Source: an uncultured Chryseobacterium sp. (lineage in GTDB: Bacteria; Bacteroidota; Bacteroidia; Flavobacteriales; Weeksellaceae). Taken from it: a stretch of 64,000 nt of DNA. Below are positions 44,931 through 53,189 of this stretch, piece by piece; positions within the stretch are counted from its first letter, which is position 1, and the number at the start of each line of letters is the position of its first letter. The stretch covers positions 104,434 through 168,433 of the forward strand of contig CAJYXJ010000064.1 in assembly GCA_913778085.1 (NCBI GenBank), written 5' to 3'. A model generated the notes under the pieces. It saw only the letters and a program-made list of their open reading frames with translations. It was not told the origin of the DNA and did not search any database. The position numbers and the translations under genes are program-made.

Positions 44931-44965
44931 AGAGAAAGCTCAAAATGGCTTTCTCTTTTTTTTAG
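44931..44965. terminator. bidirectional terminator
   Basis: AGAGAAAGC and GCTTTCTCT pair perfectly around an 8-base loop, with A and T tracts at both sides. It serves the ABC gene and the convergent PNGase-like gene. Confidence 0.9.
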
Positions 44966-44973
44966 TTGAAAAA

Positions 44974-46296
44974 TTATTTTTTAATTACCTTATGGGTAAA
45001 ACGGATCCCACCTTCCAGTATAATGTCCAGCATATAGGTTCCGGTAGGATAAGCCGTCAGATCTGCCCAGGATTCTGCAGTTTCCGAAAGTTTCCTGCCG
45101 TCCGTTGAAAGCACCGACATCAGCTTTACCTTCTTTTGCCCTTTCACCGTTACATAATCGGTAGTAGGATTAGGATAAATGGAAACATCAGTAGTCGCAA
45201 CATCTTTTACCGAAAGATTCTGGCTCAGGCTCTGCATATACATCGATAAAACGATCTGCCCGTCCTGATTGAAAAATTCAGCATCCGGCACTTCATATTT
45301 AAGGAGATGATTTCCGGCAGACAGAGAAGCTACCGAGAAAGAGCGTATCGGGACAGAGTCGCCCGGACACCAGTTATTCCATGCCGTCCACCAGGCTGTC
45401 GTTTTAGGAGTAGATCCATAGATCCCATTTGCCTGGGTATTGTACATCCGGTAAGGTTCACACGATTTTCCTCCCGGCATAAAGGTCAATACCTGGGTAT
45501 TGTCTAAAGATATGAAATTCTGTCTTCTCACATATTCCTCTCCATTGGTCCCGGCTCCATGCGGCGATGTCACGATAAAAAATTTAGGGTTGGCAGCCGT
45601 CTGCGTAAGATTGAAATTAACGAGACGAACCGTCTGGCCTGAAACATCCGTATTATTATAATTATTCAACGGGCTGGAATCCAATAGCGGCATAACCGTA
45701 TTGAAATTATTATTGATCGTGGGATCGTTGAATGTAACGAAAGTTAATGTTCCCGCGAATACATCATTCCTGCCGGCACAGCCCGCTACCTGTGTATTGG
45801 CGGCATAGGGAACGCCAAAAACGTCAAGCTCTACCCAGATATCGTAAGCCGTTCTTAGGGCAACATTACTGAAAACGGGATACAGATTATCAACATCATA
45901 CGAATAAGGAACCTGCGTAGGAGATACATTTTTGTTCATGAAAGGCGTAATATACCTTCCGACCTCGAATCTTTTCACCTGTGCATCACTCATGGTATAG
46001 GATGCCTGCCCTTTAGGAACCAAGGCAATATGCACGCCTCCTATCCTGTCGTAGTTATCACATAAAGCACCAATGGTAACGTTCATCTGGATTTTGTTCT
46101 GAAAACTGTTGAGTTCCGCATCGGTGAGTTTCCTGGTATATCTAGAATTGGCCAGCCTGATGGTATTGGAAGGAACGGGCTGCGAAACATTGGCTGCATA
46201 TCCGTCGTAGAAAACAATCTGTGAAAAGACGTTAATGCTTGTTTGCGCTTTAAAGAAAGAGGATACAACTAATAGAGACAGTAAAACTTTTTTCAT
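44974..46296 (-). CDS. PNGase F-like glycoamidase with T9SS type A tail
   Basis: 440 residues from ATG 46296; 12 more codons upstream are open but precede the signal peptide (MKKVLLSLLVVSSFFKAQ). Two eight-stranded domains resemble peptide-N-glycosidase F of Elizabethkingia, which removes N-glycans from glycoproteins. The catalytic region ALCDNYDRIGG matches PNGase F CDEWDRYAN, so Asp83 corresponds to catalytic Asp60; EVGRYITPF matches EIGRFITPY; NGEEYVRRQNF supplies a Glu like Glu206; NNWCPGDSVPIR matches AGWCPGMAVPTR. The last 75 residues are a type A sorting tail (VSIYPNPTTDYV, YPTGTYMLDI) that PNGase F proper lacks. Surface-bound deglycosylation of host or food glycoproteins is likely. 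Confidence 0.85.
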   Translation of the reverse strand: MKKVLLSLLVVSSFFKAQTSINVFSQIVFYDGYAANVSQPVPSNTIRLANSRYTRKLTDAELNSFQNKIQMNVTIGALCDNYDRIGGVHIALVPKGQASYTMSDAQVKRFEVGRYITPFMNKNVSPTQVPYSYDVDNLYPVFSNVALRTAYDIWVELDVFGVPYAANTQVAGCAGRNDVFAGTLTFVTFNDPTINNNFNTVMPLLDSSPLNNYNNTDVSGQTVRLVNFNLTQTAANPKFFIVTSPHGAGTNGEEYVRRQNFISLDNTQVLTFMPGGKSCEPYRMYNTQANGIYGSTPKTTAWWTAWNNWCPGDSVPIRSFSVASLSAGNHLLKYEVPDAEFFNQDGQIVLSMYMQSLSQNLSVKDVATTDVSIYPNPTTDYVTVKGQKKVKLMSVLSTDGRKLSETAESWADLTAYPTGTYMLDIILEGGIRFTHKVIKK

Positions 46297-46333
46297 TCGG
46301 TAATTTAATTTATTAGATTTATTTAAAAACAAA

Positions 46334-46341
46334 CAAATTTA
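46334..46341 (-). promoter_or_regulatory. -7 promoter box
   Basis: TAAATTTG on the minus strand, 37 bases before the start at 46296. Confidence 0.45.
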
Positions 46342-46518
46342 TAAATTAAGCATCAATTAATACCCATCATTTAAATAAAATATTTAATTTAATCTAATTA
46401 TTATTGAATTTTAATTAAAATTAAAAAAATACAGCTAGGGTTCAGCAATCTTCAAACAGGATTATCCAGTAGCGGGAAAATGAATTCTCAATCCGTTTAC
46501 TGAGATTATATCAAAATA

Positions 46519-46548
46519 AAAAAGGAGAAATCTGAGATTTCCCCTTTG
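46519..46548 (-). terminator. rho-independent terminator
   Basis: On the minus strand AAAGGGGAAATCT pairs with GATTTCTCCTTT followed by T. It ends the LUD-cdsA-psd operon. Confidence 0.85.
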
Positions 46549-46568
46549 TATTTTATATCGTACAATTT

Positions 46569-47225
46569 TTATTCTGCATTCATTCTTGCGATAACATCCA
46601 GTCCGCCTTTGGTAATGTCTCCGATCTTACAGGTAATTTCCGTATCCAAAGGCAGGAAAACATCCATCCTAGAACCGAACTTAATAAAACCGAACTCATG
46701 TCCCGCTTTTGCCTCATCGCCTTCTTTACAGTAGAATACGATCCGTCTGGCTACATATCCCGCAATCTGCCTGAATACCACCTGATGATTCGTTAAGCTT
46801 TCTACGGCTACGGTTGTTCTTTCGTTTTCGGTAGAGGATTTCTCGTGCCATGCCACCAGATATTTCCCCGGATGGTACTTTTTATAAACCACCTTTCCGG
46901 AAACCGGATATCGGCAGATATGAACATTGAGCGGAGACATAAAGATGGAAACCTGAATGGCTTTTCCCTTAATGAATTCATCTTCTTCCACTTCCTTGAT
47001 CATAACTACTTTTCCGTCTACCGGCGCAATCACATTTTCTTTATGATCCAAAATATCACGGTTTGGCACCCGGAAGAACCAAAATACCAGACTGTATACC
47101 ACCAGTAAAGGCAGAATGATCACCAGCGACCACATTTCAAGAAAATAAATAGCCAGTGCGCCAACGATGATAAACAGCAAAGTGGCAACGGTGATGGTTC
47201 CTTTCGATTCTCTGTGTAATTTCAT
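46569..47225 (-). CDS. psd: phosphatidylserine decarboxylase family protein
   Basis: 218 residues, the short form of the family. It converts phosphatidylserine to phosphatidylethanolamine. Two hydrophobic segments (about 10-50) anchor it; IAPVDGKVV and FMSPLNVHICRYPVSGK (with His102) follow. The self-cleavage site that yields the pyruvoyl group is Gly184-Ser185 in IKFGSRMDVFLP. It starts 4 bases after cdsA and therefore belongs to a lipid-synthesis operon. The phosphatidylserine synthase gene pssA, which should supply its substrate, is not in this window. Confidence 0.93.
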   Translation of the reverse strand: MKLHRESKGTITVATLLFIIVGALAIYFLEMWSLVIILPLLVVYSLVFWFFRVPNRDILDHKENVIAPVDGKVVMIKEVEEDEFIKGKAIQVSIFMSPLNVHICRYPVSGKVVYKKYHPGKYLVAWHEKSSTENERTTVAVESLTNHQVVFRQIAGYVARRIVFYCKEGDEAKAGHEFGFIKFGSRMDVFLPLDTEITCKIGDITKGGLDVIARMNAE

Positions 47226-47229
47226 GAGA

Positions 47230-48102
47230 TTAAATAAATTTTTCTAAAATAAAGTACAAATATACGACAGGAACGCAGATTAAAAAACTATCGAGGCGAT
47301 CTAATACACCGCCATGCCCCGGAATGATATTGCCGCTGTCTTTTACAGCGAAATTTCTCTTCAGCTGGCTCTCCACCAAATCTCCTACCGGAGCGAAGGC
47401 GGCTACCAGAAAACCGACTACCATCCAGTTTCCACGCAGGTCATACTGATATTTTTCAATGAAGTAAGAAAGAACTAAAGTCAGCACAACACCTCCGATA
47501 TATCCTTCCCATGTTTTCTTAGGAGAGATTTTGGGTGCCATTTTATGTTTTCCGAAAAATTTCCCGGTGAGGTAAGCAAAGGTATCACTGCTCCAGATCA
47601 GCACAAAAAGGAAAAGAACCTCCAGGGTAAAACGGTCATCGAATCTCGAAAATTTAGGCAGACCTAAGGCAAAACTGAAAGGCAATGCTACATAAATCAC
47701 AATGAAAATAAGCTTTCCGCTGTCATAGTACAGCTCATTCGGATATTTAAATAAGGTAACCACCGCAATCAGAATCAAAACCATGGCAAGGATTTCACTC
47801 AGCCGGAAATCAAAGAAGAAATCGAAATGGAAATATCTTTTGGAAAAGATGTAGAAAATAAAAATAACCAAAGGGAATATGACAAACCGCTCATACCCTT
47901 TCCCGAATTTCATGATCTTGAAGCATTCCCAGGATCCGACTCCAAGCAGAAGGGTAATTAATCCGAAATACAGATATTCCTGTCTTACAAGCCCCGGTGA
48001 AAAGCTGTTGATCAGCTGTGCTCCGAGCGGAGAGGTGCAAAGAATGATAACGGCGACATAAACAAGTCCTGAAAGGGTTCTTTGAATGAGATTTTTGTCC
48101 AA
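47230..48102 (-). CDS. cdsA: phosphatidate cytidylyltransferase
   Basis: 290 residues with about eight membrane helices. CdsA makes CDP-diacylglycerol from phosphatidate and CTP, the precursor of all phospholipids. The family signature near the C-terminus is intact: KRNFAVKDSGNIIPGHGG followed by VLDRLDS (about 250-272), containing the conserved Lys-Asp and the His-Gly-Gly; WSSDTFAYLTGKFFGKHK and SPKKTWEG in the middle are the second conserved block. psd follows 4 bases later and a LUD protein gene precedes by 24 bases, all in one operon. Confidence 0.95.
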   Translation of the reverse strand: MDKNLIQRTLSGLVYVAVIILCTSPLGAQLINSFSPGLVRQEYLYFGLITLLLGVGSWECFKIMKFGKGYERFVIFPLVIFIFYIFSKRYFHFDFFFDFRLSEILAMVLILIAVVTLFKYPNELYYDSGKLIFIVIYVALPFSFALGLPKFSRFDDRFTLEVLFLFVLIWSSDTFAYLTGKFFGKHKMAPKISPKKTWEGYIGGVVLTLVLSYFIEKYQYDLRGNWMVVGFLVAAFAPVGDLVESQLKRNFAVKDSGNIIPGHGGVLDRLDSFLICVPVVYLYFILEKFI

Positions 48103-48126
48103 AATTTTAAATTTATAATTTGATGC

Positions 48127-48708
48127 CTAATCTTCAAGCAGCAATAAAAAAAGCTTAGTATTCGTATGCGAAGAAGTATCGAGTTTGGAATGGCCCCCGC
48201 TAATGGATGTAAGATTTTTGATATTTCCGTTTCTTTTGATTTTTCCCATGGCATCATTAAGGTTGCTTACGATTTGGGAAACATTGGCCATGATAATAAT
48301 CTTATCCGGCAGCCGCGACGAATGATAGTGCAGAATATTATTATGAGAAAGCATAATCCTTCCGTCATAGGCAATAAGATACTCACAGGTGATAAAGCTG
48401 GCGTCATTTACCGGCTGAAGCTCCGGGGTGTATGGCGTTTTGACGACGTTCAGAAAATTCTGGAGGTCTTTATCCCAGCAGAACATATTGCGGATCCCTT
48501 CTATTTTAATAATCTGGTGTAAGGTCTGTAAAGCTTCCGCCTCATCCGCACAATAATTGAAAAAGCCTCCTGAATGTGTAAACAACTGGGCAAATTTGTA
48601 GTCGAGATCCGCATTTTTCAGCGAGTCTCCTAACTTTTCCAGGCTCTGTTTCTGCTCTTCTTCAGGCTGGTTGGTAAGTTTGCTTACAATCTTCTTGAAT
48701 AAATTCAA
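48127..48708 (-). CDS. LUD domain protein (LutC/YkgG-like)
   Basis: 193 residues, starting with a TTG codon at 48708 since no in-frame ATG precedes the conserved domain. The LUD fold is related to LutC, part of the iron-sulfur lactate-utilisation complex, but no LutA or LutB partner is here. Visible parts are VNDASFITCEYLIAYDGRIM and the closing ISGGHSKLDTSSHTNTKLFL, resembling the ends of LutC-type proteins. It leads the operon that continues with cdsA and psd. Its role there is not known; the association with phospholipid genes suggests it is carried with them rather than used for lactate. Confidence 0.75.
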   Translation of the reverse strand: MNLFKKIVSKLTNQPEEEQKQSLEKLGDSLKNADLDYKFAQLFTHSGGFFNYCADEAEALQTLHQIIKIEGIRNMFCWDKDLQNFLNVVKTPYTPELQPVNDASFITCEYLIAYDGRIMLSHNNILHYHSSRLPDKIIIMANVSQIVSNLNDAMGKIKRNGNIKNLTSISGGHSKLDTSSHTNTKLFLLLLED

Positions 48709-48735
48709 CGTCGTTTATTTTTAGTCAACTTAATA

Positions 48736-48743
48736 CAAAAATA
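48736..48743 (-). promoter_or_regulatory. -7 promoter box
   Basis: TATTTTTG on the minus strand, 27 bases before the LUD gene. Confidence 0.5.
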
Positions 48744-48786
48744 TAAATTAATCCCATAGAATTCCAAAAACATGCCGATAAATATG

Positions 48787-48822
48787 AAAAAACCTGACAA
48801 TTTCAGAACTGTCAGGTTTTAT
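48787..48822. terminator. terminator behind ftsH
   Basis: AAAACCTGACA and TGTCAGGTTTT form a perfect stem. It splits the ftsH unit from the LUD-cdsA-psd unit. Confidence 0.85.
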
Positions 48823-48839
48823 GATGTTTAATTTTCAGC

Positions 48840-50846
48840 TTAAATCTGAGTAGGACTTTCAGGTGCCTGAATTTCGCCTTCTCCTTCTTTTCCTTTAACA
48901 AGGATCTGCTCTTGGGGTTCCGCAGTAGGAATGGTATTCGTTACCGGTTTCTCCGTCAATTCGGGATCCCAGGCTCTTTTTCCGAATACTTCCTCTAAGT
49001 CTTCACGGAAGATCACTTCTTTTTCCAGAAGCTTGGTCGCCAGCGCATCGAGTTTATCTTTATTATCTGTCAGGATCTGTACCGCACGGTCATATTGTGT
49101 TTTGATAAGCCCTCTGATTTCAACGTCTATTTTCTTAGCTGTTTCTTCAGAATACGGTTTTCCGAAATTGTACTCAGACTGGCCTGAACTGTCATAATAA
49201 GAAATGTTTCCGATATTCGGGCTCAAACCATAGATTGTTACCATCGCCTGTGCTCTCTTCGTAACACTCTCCAGATCGGAAAGCGCGCCTGTAGAGATAT
49301 TATTAAAGATAACCTGTTCTGCTGCTCTACCTCCTAACGTCGCACACATTTCATCCAACATTTGCTCTGTAGTTGTTAGCTGTCTTTCTTCAGGCAGATA
49401 CCACGCTGCTCCTAAAGAACGCCCTCTCGGTACGATCGTTACTTTTAAAAGCGGTGACGCATGTTCTACGAGCCATGAAATGGTAGCATGTCCTGCTTCA
49501 TGATAAGCAACTCTTTTCTTTTCAGATGGTTTGATGGCTTTATTTTTCTTTTCAAGACCGCCGATGATTCTATCTACGGCATCAAGGAAATCCTGCTTGC
49601 TTACTGAAGAATGATCGTTACGGGCAGCGATTAGTGCTGCTTCGTTACACACATTGGCAATATCCGCCCCACTGAATCCCGGTGTCTGTTTTGCTAAAAA
49701 CTCACGGTCTACATTATCGTCCAGCTTGATTTTCTTTAAGTGAACATCAAAGATCTGCCTTCTTTCGTGCAGTTCCGGAAGATCTACATAAATAGAACGG
49801 TCAAAACGTCCGGCTCTCATCAATGCTTTATCCAGGATATCTGCTCTGTTGGTCGCTGCCATAACAATGACGTTGGTATCGGTACCGAAACCGTCCATTT
49901 CTGTCAGTAGCTGGTTCAGTGTATTTTCTCTCTCGTCGTTTCCACCGGAAAAGTTATTTTTTCCCCTGGCACGTCCGATCGCATCGATCTCATCAATAAA
50001 AATGATGGCAGGAGATTTAGCCTTTGCCTGGGCAAAAAGATCTCTTACCCTTGATGCTCCTACCCCAACAAACATTTCTACGAAATCTGAACCTGAAAGT
50101 GAGAAGAAAGGAACTTTAGCCTCTCCTGCCACCGCTTTTGCCAATAAGGTTTTACCGGTTCCCGGAGGTCCCACGAGAAGAACTCCTTTAGGGATTTTAC
50201 CGCCCAGTTTCGTATATTTTTCTGAGTTCTTCAAAAAGTCCACTACTTCCTGAACCTCTTCTTTAGCACCTTCTAAACCGGCAACATCTTTAAATGTTAC
50301 TTGAATTCTTTCTTTTTCGTCGAAAAGCTTGGCTTTGGATTTCCCGATAGAGAAAATCTGTCCCCCGGGACCTCCGCCGCTTCCCATTTTCCTGAAAAGA
50401 ATGAAATAAAAGATTCCTAAAATGGTAATCCAGATCAATGCCTGAACCAGAATATCCATCAGCGGACTTTTACCCACGCCATAATCTTTCGATGTCTTAA
50501 TGGCCGGATTCTGAGCTTTTACCTGATCAAATTTTTGTAAAAAAAGCTGAAGGTCTCCGTATTTCACTGTATAATCTGCTTTCGGAGCCATGGAAAATGC
50601 CGATAACGGATCATTCTCTTTGGTGTTTACCGTTGCTGTTTTGGCAGCTTTAGTAAGGAAAACATCAGCTTTTTCAGTGTCTTTATAAATTATAATGTTC
50701 TGAACCTTTCCCGCCTGCATTTCTCTGAAGAACCCATCTTCATCAATAGACTTTGCACTGTCGCCACCGAAAGAATTGGCCACAAAAAACAGCACAAGGG
50801 CTATAATCATGATCGGAAAAAACCAGTTAAATCCTTTATTATTCAT
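48840..50846 (-). CDS. ftsH: ATP-dependent zinc metalloprotease FtsH
   Basis: 668 residues. FtsH is the membrane AAA protease that degrades misfolded and regulatory membrane and cytosolic proteins. First helix about 9-24, an extracytoplasmic domain about 25-130, second helix about 131-152. ATPase: Walker A GPPGTGKT (226-233), Walker B IIFIDE (281-286), sensor GRFDR. Protease: HEAGH (449-453) with the zinc-binding His pair and catalytic Glu, and a third ligand Asp in the DLESVTKRA region. A Pro/Glu/Gln-rich tail follows. It begins 21 bases after rsfS, so both are co-transcribed. Confidence 0.97.
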   Translation of the reverse strand: MNNKGFNWFFPIMIIALVLFFVANSFGGDSAKSIDEDGFFREMQAGKVQNIIIYKDTEKADVFLTKAAKTATVNTKENDPLSAFSMAPKADYTVKYGDLQLFLQKFDQVKAQNPAIKTSKDYGVGKSPLMDILVQALIWITILGIFYFILFRKMGSGGGPGGQIFSIGKSKAKLFDEKERIQVTFKDVAGLEGAKEEVQEVVDFLKNSEKYTKLGGKIPKGVLLVGPPGTGKTLLAKAVAGEAKVPFFSLSGSDFVEMFVGVGASRVRDLFAQAKAKSPAIIFIDEIDAIGRARGKNNFSGGNDERENTLNQLLTEMDGFGTDTNVIVMAATNRADILDKALMRAGRFDRSIYVDLPELHERRQIFDVHLKKIKLDDNVDREFLAKQTPGFSGADIANVCNEAALIAARNDHSSVSKQDFLDAVDRIIGGLEKKNKAIKPSEKKRVAYHEAGHATISWLVEHASPLLKVTIVPRGRSLGAAWYLPEERQLTTTEQMLDEMCATLGGRAAEQVIFNNISTGALSDLESVTKRAQAMVTIYGLSPNIGNISYYDSSGQSEYNFGKPYSEETAKKIDVEIRGLIKTQYDRAVQILTDNKDKLDALATKLLEKEVIFREDLEEVFGKRAWDPELTEKPVTNTIPTAEPQEQILVKGKEGEGEIQAPESPTQI

Positions 50847-50867
50847 TTATACTTTTTAAAATTAATA

Positions 50868-51230
50868 TTAATTTTCGATTTTCGTAATGGCGGCATCTCC
50901 CCAAAGTTCCTCGATATCATAATACTCACGTACTTCCTTCTGGAAAATATGAACGACCACGGAAACATAATCTACCAATACCCACATGGAGTTTTCAGTA
51001 CCTTCCACGTGCCAAGGGCGATCCTTAAGATCGTTTCTCACTTTCTTTTCCACACTTCCTGCCAATGCAGAAACCTGTGTATTGGAGTTTCCGCTGCAAA
51101 TGATGAACGTTTCTGCCACTGAGTTTTCGATGTTGGAAAGATCAAATATCATGATATCTTCGCCTTTTACATCCTGGATAGCCTCTACAATTTTATCTAT
51201 TAGTGCTTGTTTTTCTACTGTTTTATTCAT
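50868..51230 (-). CDS. rsfS: ribosome silencing factor RsfS
   Basis: 120 residues. RsfS binds ribosomal protein L14 and blocks subunit joining when nutrients are scarce. The domain runs almost full length, with VKGEDIMIFDLSNI, AETFIICSGNSNTQVSALA, PWHVEGTENSMWVLVDYVSV and VVHIFQKEVREYYDIEELWG all typical of the family. It starts the rsfS-ftsH unit, with a -7 box 19 bases upstream, and diverges from birA. Confidence 0.95.
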   Translation of the reverse strand: MNKTVEKQALIDKIVEAIQDVKGEDIMIFDLSNIENSVAETFIICSGNSNTQVSALAGSVEKKVRNDLKDRPWHVEGTENSMWVLVDYVSVVVHIFQKEVREYYDIEELWGDAAITKIEN

Positions 51231-51249
51231 TAAAAAATACTATAATCTG

Positions 51250-51257
51250 CAAATTTA
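51250..51257 (-). promoter_or_regulatory. rsfS -7 box
   Basis: TAAATTTG on the minus strand, 19 bases before the rsfS start. Confidence 0.5.
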
Positions 51258-51316
51258 TTGTTTTTCTTTTACTTTAGCCTTACTTTTAGCCCCCGAATGT
51301 CTTAAAGTTTTCTTAA

Positions 51317-52033
51317 ATGAGTCAACTATTTTATCTGAACGCGTGTTCTTCTACTAATGACGAAATATCAAAGTTTTTACCTTATGAAAATTCAGATTTT
51401 ACCGCAGTATATACATTCAATCAGACGAAAGGCCGTGGACAGTATGGAAATACCTGGTCTTCAACGGCTGAAAAAAATCTGGCTTATACGCTGGCCGTCA
51501 AGACTGAAAATTTCACGGGCTCCGATGTCTTGTTCAATTATTATACCGCAATTGTCATCAGCGATTTCCTTGCCAATCTGGCTGAAAATCCGGTGAAAAT
51601 CAAATGGCCCAATGATATCGTCTTAAAAAATAAAAAAGTCGTCGGCATTTTAATTGAGAAGAAAAAGATCAACCATCATAATTATTTCATCATCGGAGCT
51701 GGATTCAACGTTCTTCAGGAAACATTCGGTGAAATTTCGAATGCCTCATCGCTTTTAACATTAACGGGAAAGTCCTTCGAGCTGCATGAATTTGCTTTGC
51801 AATTAGATATTTTTTTGACAGAAAAGTTAAAATTTTCACCTTCCGAACAGGAAATCATGAATCTTTTTAACCAAAACCTTTTCCGAAAAGATGAAATTTC
51901 CGTTTTTGAGAAAGATGGAAAGCGACAAAACGGCATTATCCGCAATGCTGATAAAAAAGGCGAATTGTGGATCGAACTGGAAGACGACGGCCTGCAATCC
52001 TTCTATCACAAAGAAATAAAGCTTCTTTACTGA
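51317..52033 (+). CDS. birA: biotin-[acetyl-CoA carboxylase] ligase
   Basis: 238 residues, the short group I type without the DNA-binding N-terminal helix-turn-helix of E. coli BirA, so it is an enzyme only. It forms biotinyl-AMP and transfers biotin to carrier proteins such as acetyl-CoA carboxylase. The biotin/ATP loop QTKGRGQYGNTWSS (about 32-45) replaces the usual GRGRRG with GRGQYG, which is common in Bacteroidota. KIKWPNDIVLKNKKVVGILIE (split here over about 94-114) holds the conserved Lys and WPND. The stop codon overlaps the stop of the convergent lptF gene by 7 bases. Confidence 0.92.
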   Translation: MSQLFYLNACSSTNDEISKFLPYENSDFTAVYTFNQTKGRGQYGNTWSSTAEKNLAYTLAVKTENFTGSDVLFNYYTAIVISDFLANLAENPVKIKWPNDIVLKNKKVVGILIEKKKINHHNYFIIGAGFNVLQETFGEISNASSLLTLTGKSFELHEFALQLDIFLTEKLKFSPSEQEIMNLFNQNLFRKDEISVFEKDGKRQNGIIRNADKKGELWIELEDDGLQSFYHKEIKLLY

Positions 52034-53139
52034 TTTGCCCTTTTAATGTAAAGGTAAGCAGCAAGCGGGAAGAAAACAATATTCGGAAACCACATGGCCA
52101 GTGCCGGAGACATGCTCTTGTTCTCGGAAACTACTTTTAATGCCTCAAAAGAAAATACGAAAACAAAAGCCAGGGAAATCCCTAATGCTAAATTGACGCC
52201 GAGTCCCCCTCTTTTCTTCTGGGAAGAAAGGGAAAGTGCCAGGAAAGTAAGGATCACAATGGAAACAGGCATAGAAGTCCTCTGATGAAGCTCATTCAGA
52301 TGCGCATTCAAATTGCTGTTCCCTTTTTCGGTTTCCCTTCGGATGAATTTTAAAAGCTCAGGCGTAGTCTTATTCTGTCCTAATAATTCGTTCGGGAAAA
52401 GTTCTTCGGGATCATGACCATAATTTTTCTTCATATCGAAACCATTGGAAAGCTTTTCTGTATTGTCCTTATTGATGGTTTTTTCGGTATATAAATTCAG
52501 CATAAAGACTTTTTTATCCTTATCCCAGGATACATCGGAAGCCTTCAGCTCATAAATCATCTTTCTGTCCTTATCAAACTTTTGGTAAAGGAATCCCGAT
52601 CCTCTTTTTTCCCTTTTGTTCCAGGTATTGATGAAGATATACTCGGTTTTGCTGAGCTGTGCGGAAACAGGAGCCGTTCCAAGCACTTTCTCCTTGTTCG
52701 TTGCATTATAAGTGTATGCCTCCAGCTGGTTTTTCTGGATATTGGCCCACGGCAAAAGGAAATGATTGATCCCCAACGATAAAATCGCAATAAACAATGA
52801 GGTAAGCAGATAAGGTCTGGCAAACCGGTGGAAGCTGGCTCCACTACTGATTACTGCTACGATCTCCGTATTATTGGCCATCCTGGAGGTAAAGTAAATC
52901 ACCGAAATAAAGACCAGGATCGAAAGGAAGGTCATGATCAGGTTAATGATCCAGAACGGATAGAAATGGATCAGAAAATAGGTAACATTCAGCTTTGGAT
53001 CAATCGCCGTGGCATTCTCAATCCTGGGGATTTTCTGCTGCACATCAATCACCAAAACCACAATCGACAGCAGGATCAGCATGAAACTGAATGTCCCAAG
53101 GTATTTCCGTACAATATATCGGTCTATGATCTTCAGCAT
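52027..53139 (-). CDS. LptF/LptG family LPS export permease
   Basis: 370 residues. The family forms the inner membrane part of the Lpt machine that moves lipopolysaccharide to the outer membrane. Three hydrophobic helices near the N-terminus (about 15-35, 58-85 and 103-125, containing NNTEIVAVISSGASFHRFARP, the coupling region), a periplasmic beta-jellyroll of about 140 residues, then three helices at the end (MPVSIVILTFLALSLSS and later). Whether it is LptF or LptG cannot be decided. It is the last gene of the glycosyltransferase-DUF4296-tgt operon, 50 bases behind tgt. Confidence 0.92.
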   Translation of the reverse strand: MLKIIDRYIVRKYLGTFSFMLILLSIVVLVIDVQQKIPRIENATAIDPKLNVTYFLIHFYPFWIINLIMTFLSILVFISVIYFTSRMANNTEIVAVISSGASFHRFARPYLLTSLFIAILSLGINHFLLPWANIQKNQLEAYTYNATNKEKVLGTAPVSAQLSKTEYIFINTWNKREKRGSGFLYQKFDKDRKMIYELKASDVSWDKDKKVFMLNLYTEKTINKDNTEKLSNGFDMKKNYGHDPEELFPNELLGQNKTTPELLKFIRRETEKGNSNLNAHLNELHQRTSMPVSIVILTFLALSLSSQKKRGGLGVNLALGISLAFVFVFSFEALKVVSENKSMSPALAMWFPNIVFFPLAAYLYIKRANQ

Positions 53140-53189
53140 GTTACTGCAATTTTATTTTATTATTCCTGTCAGGTTTTCTTGTTTCTCTA

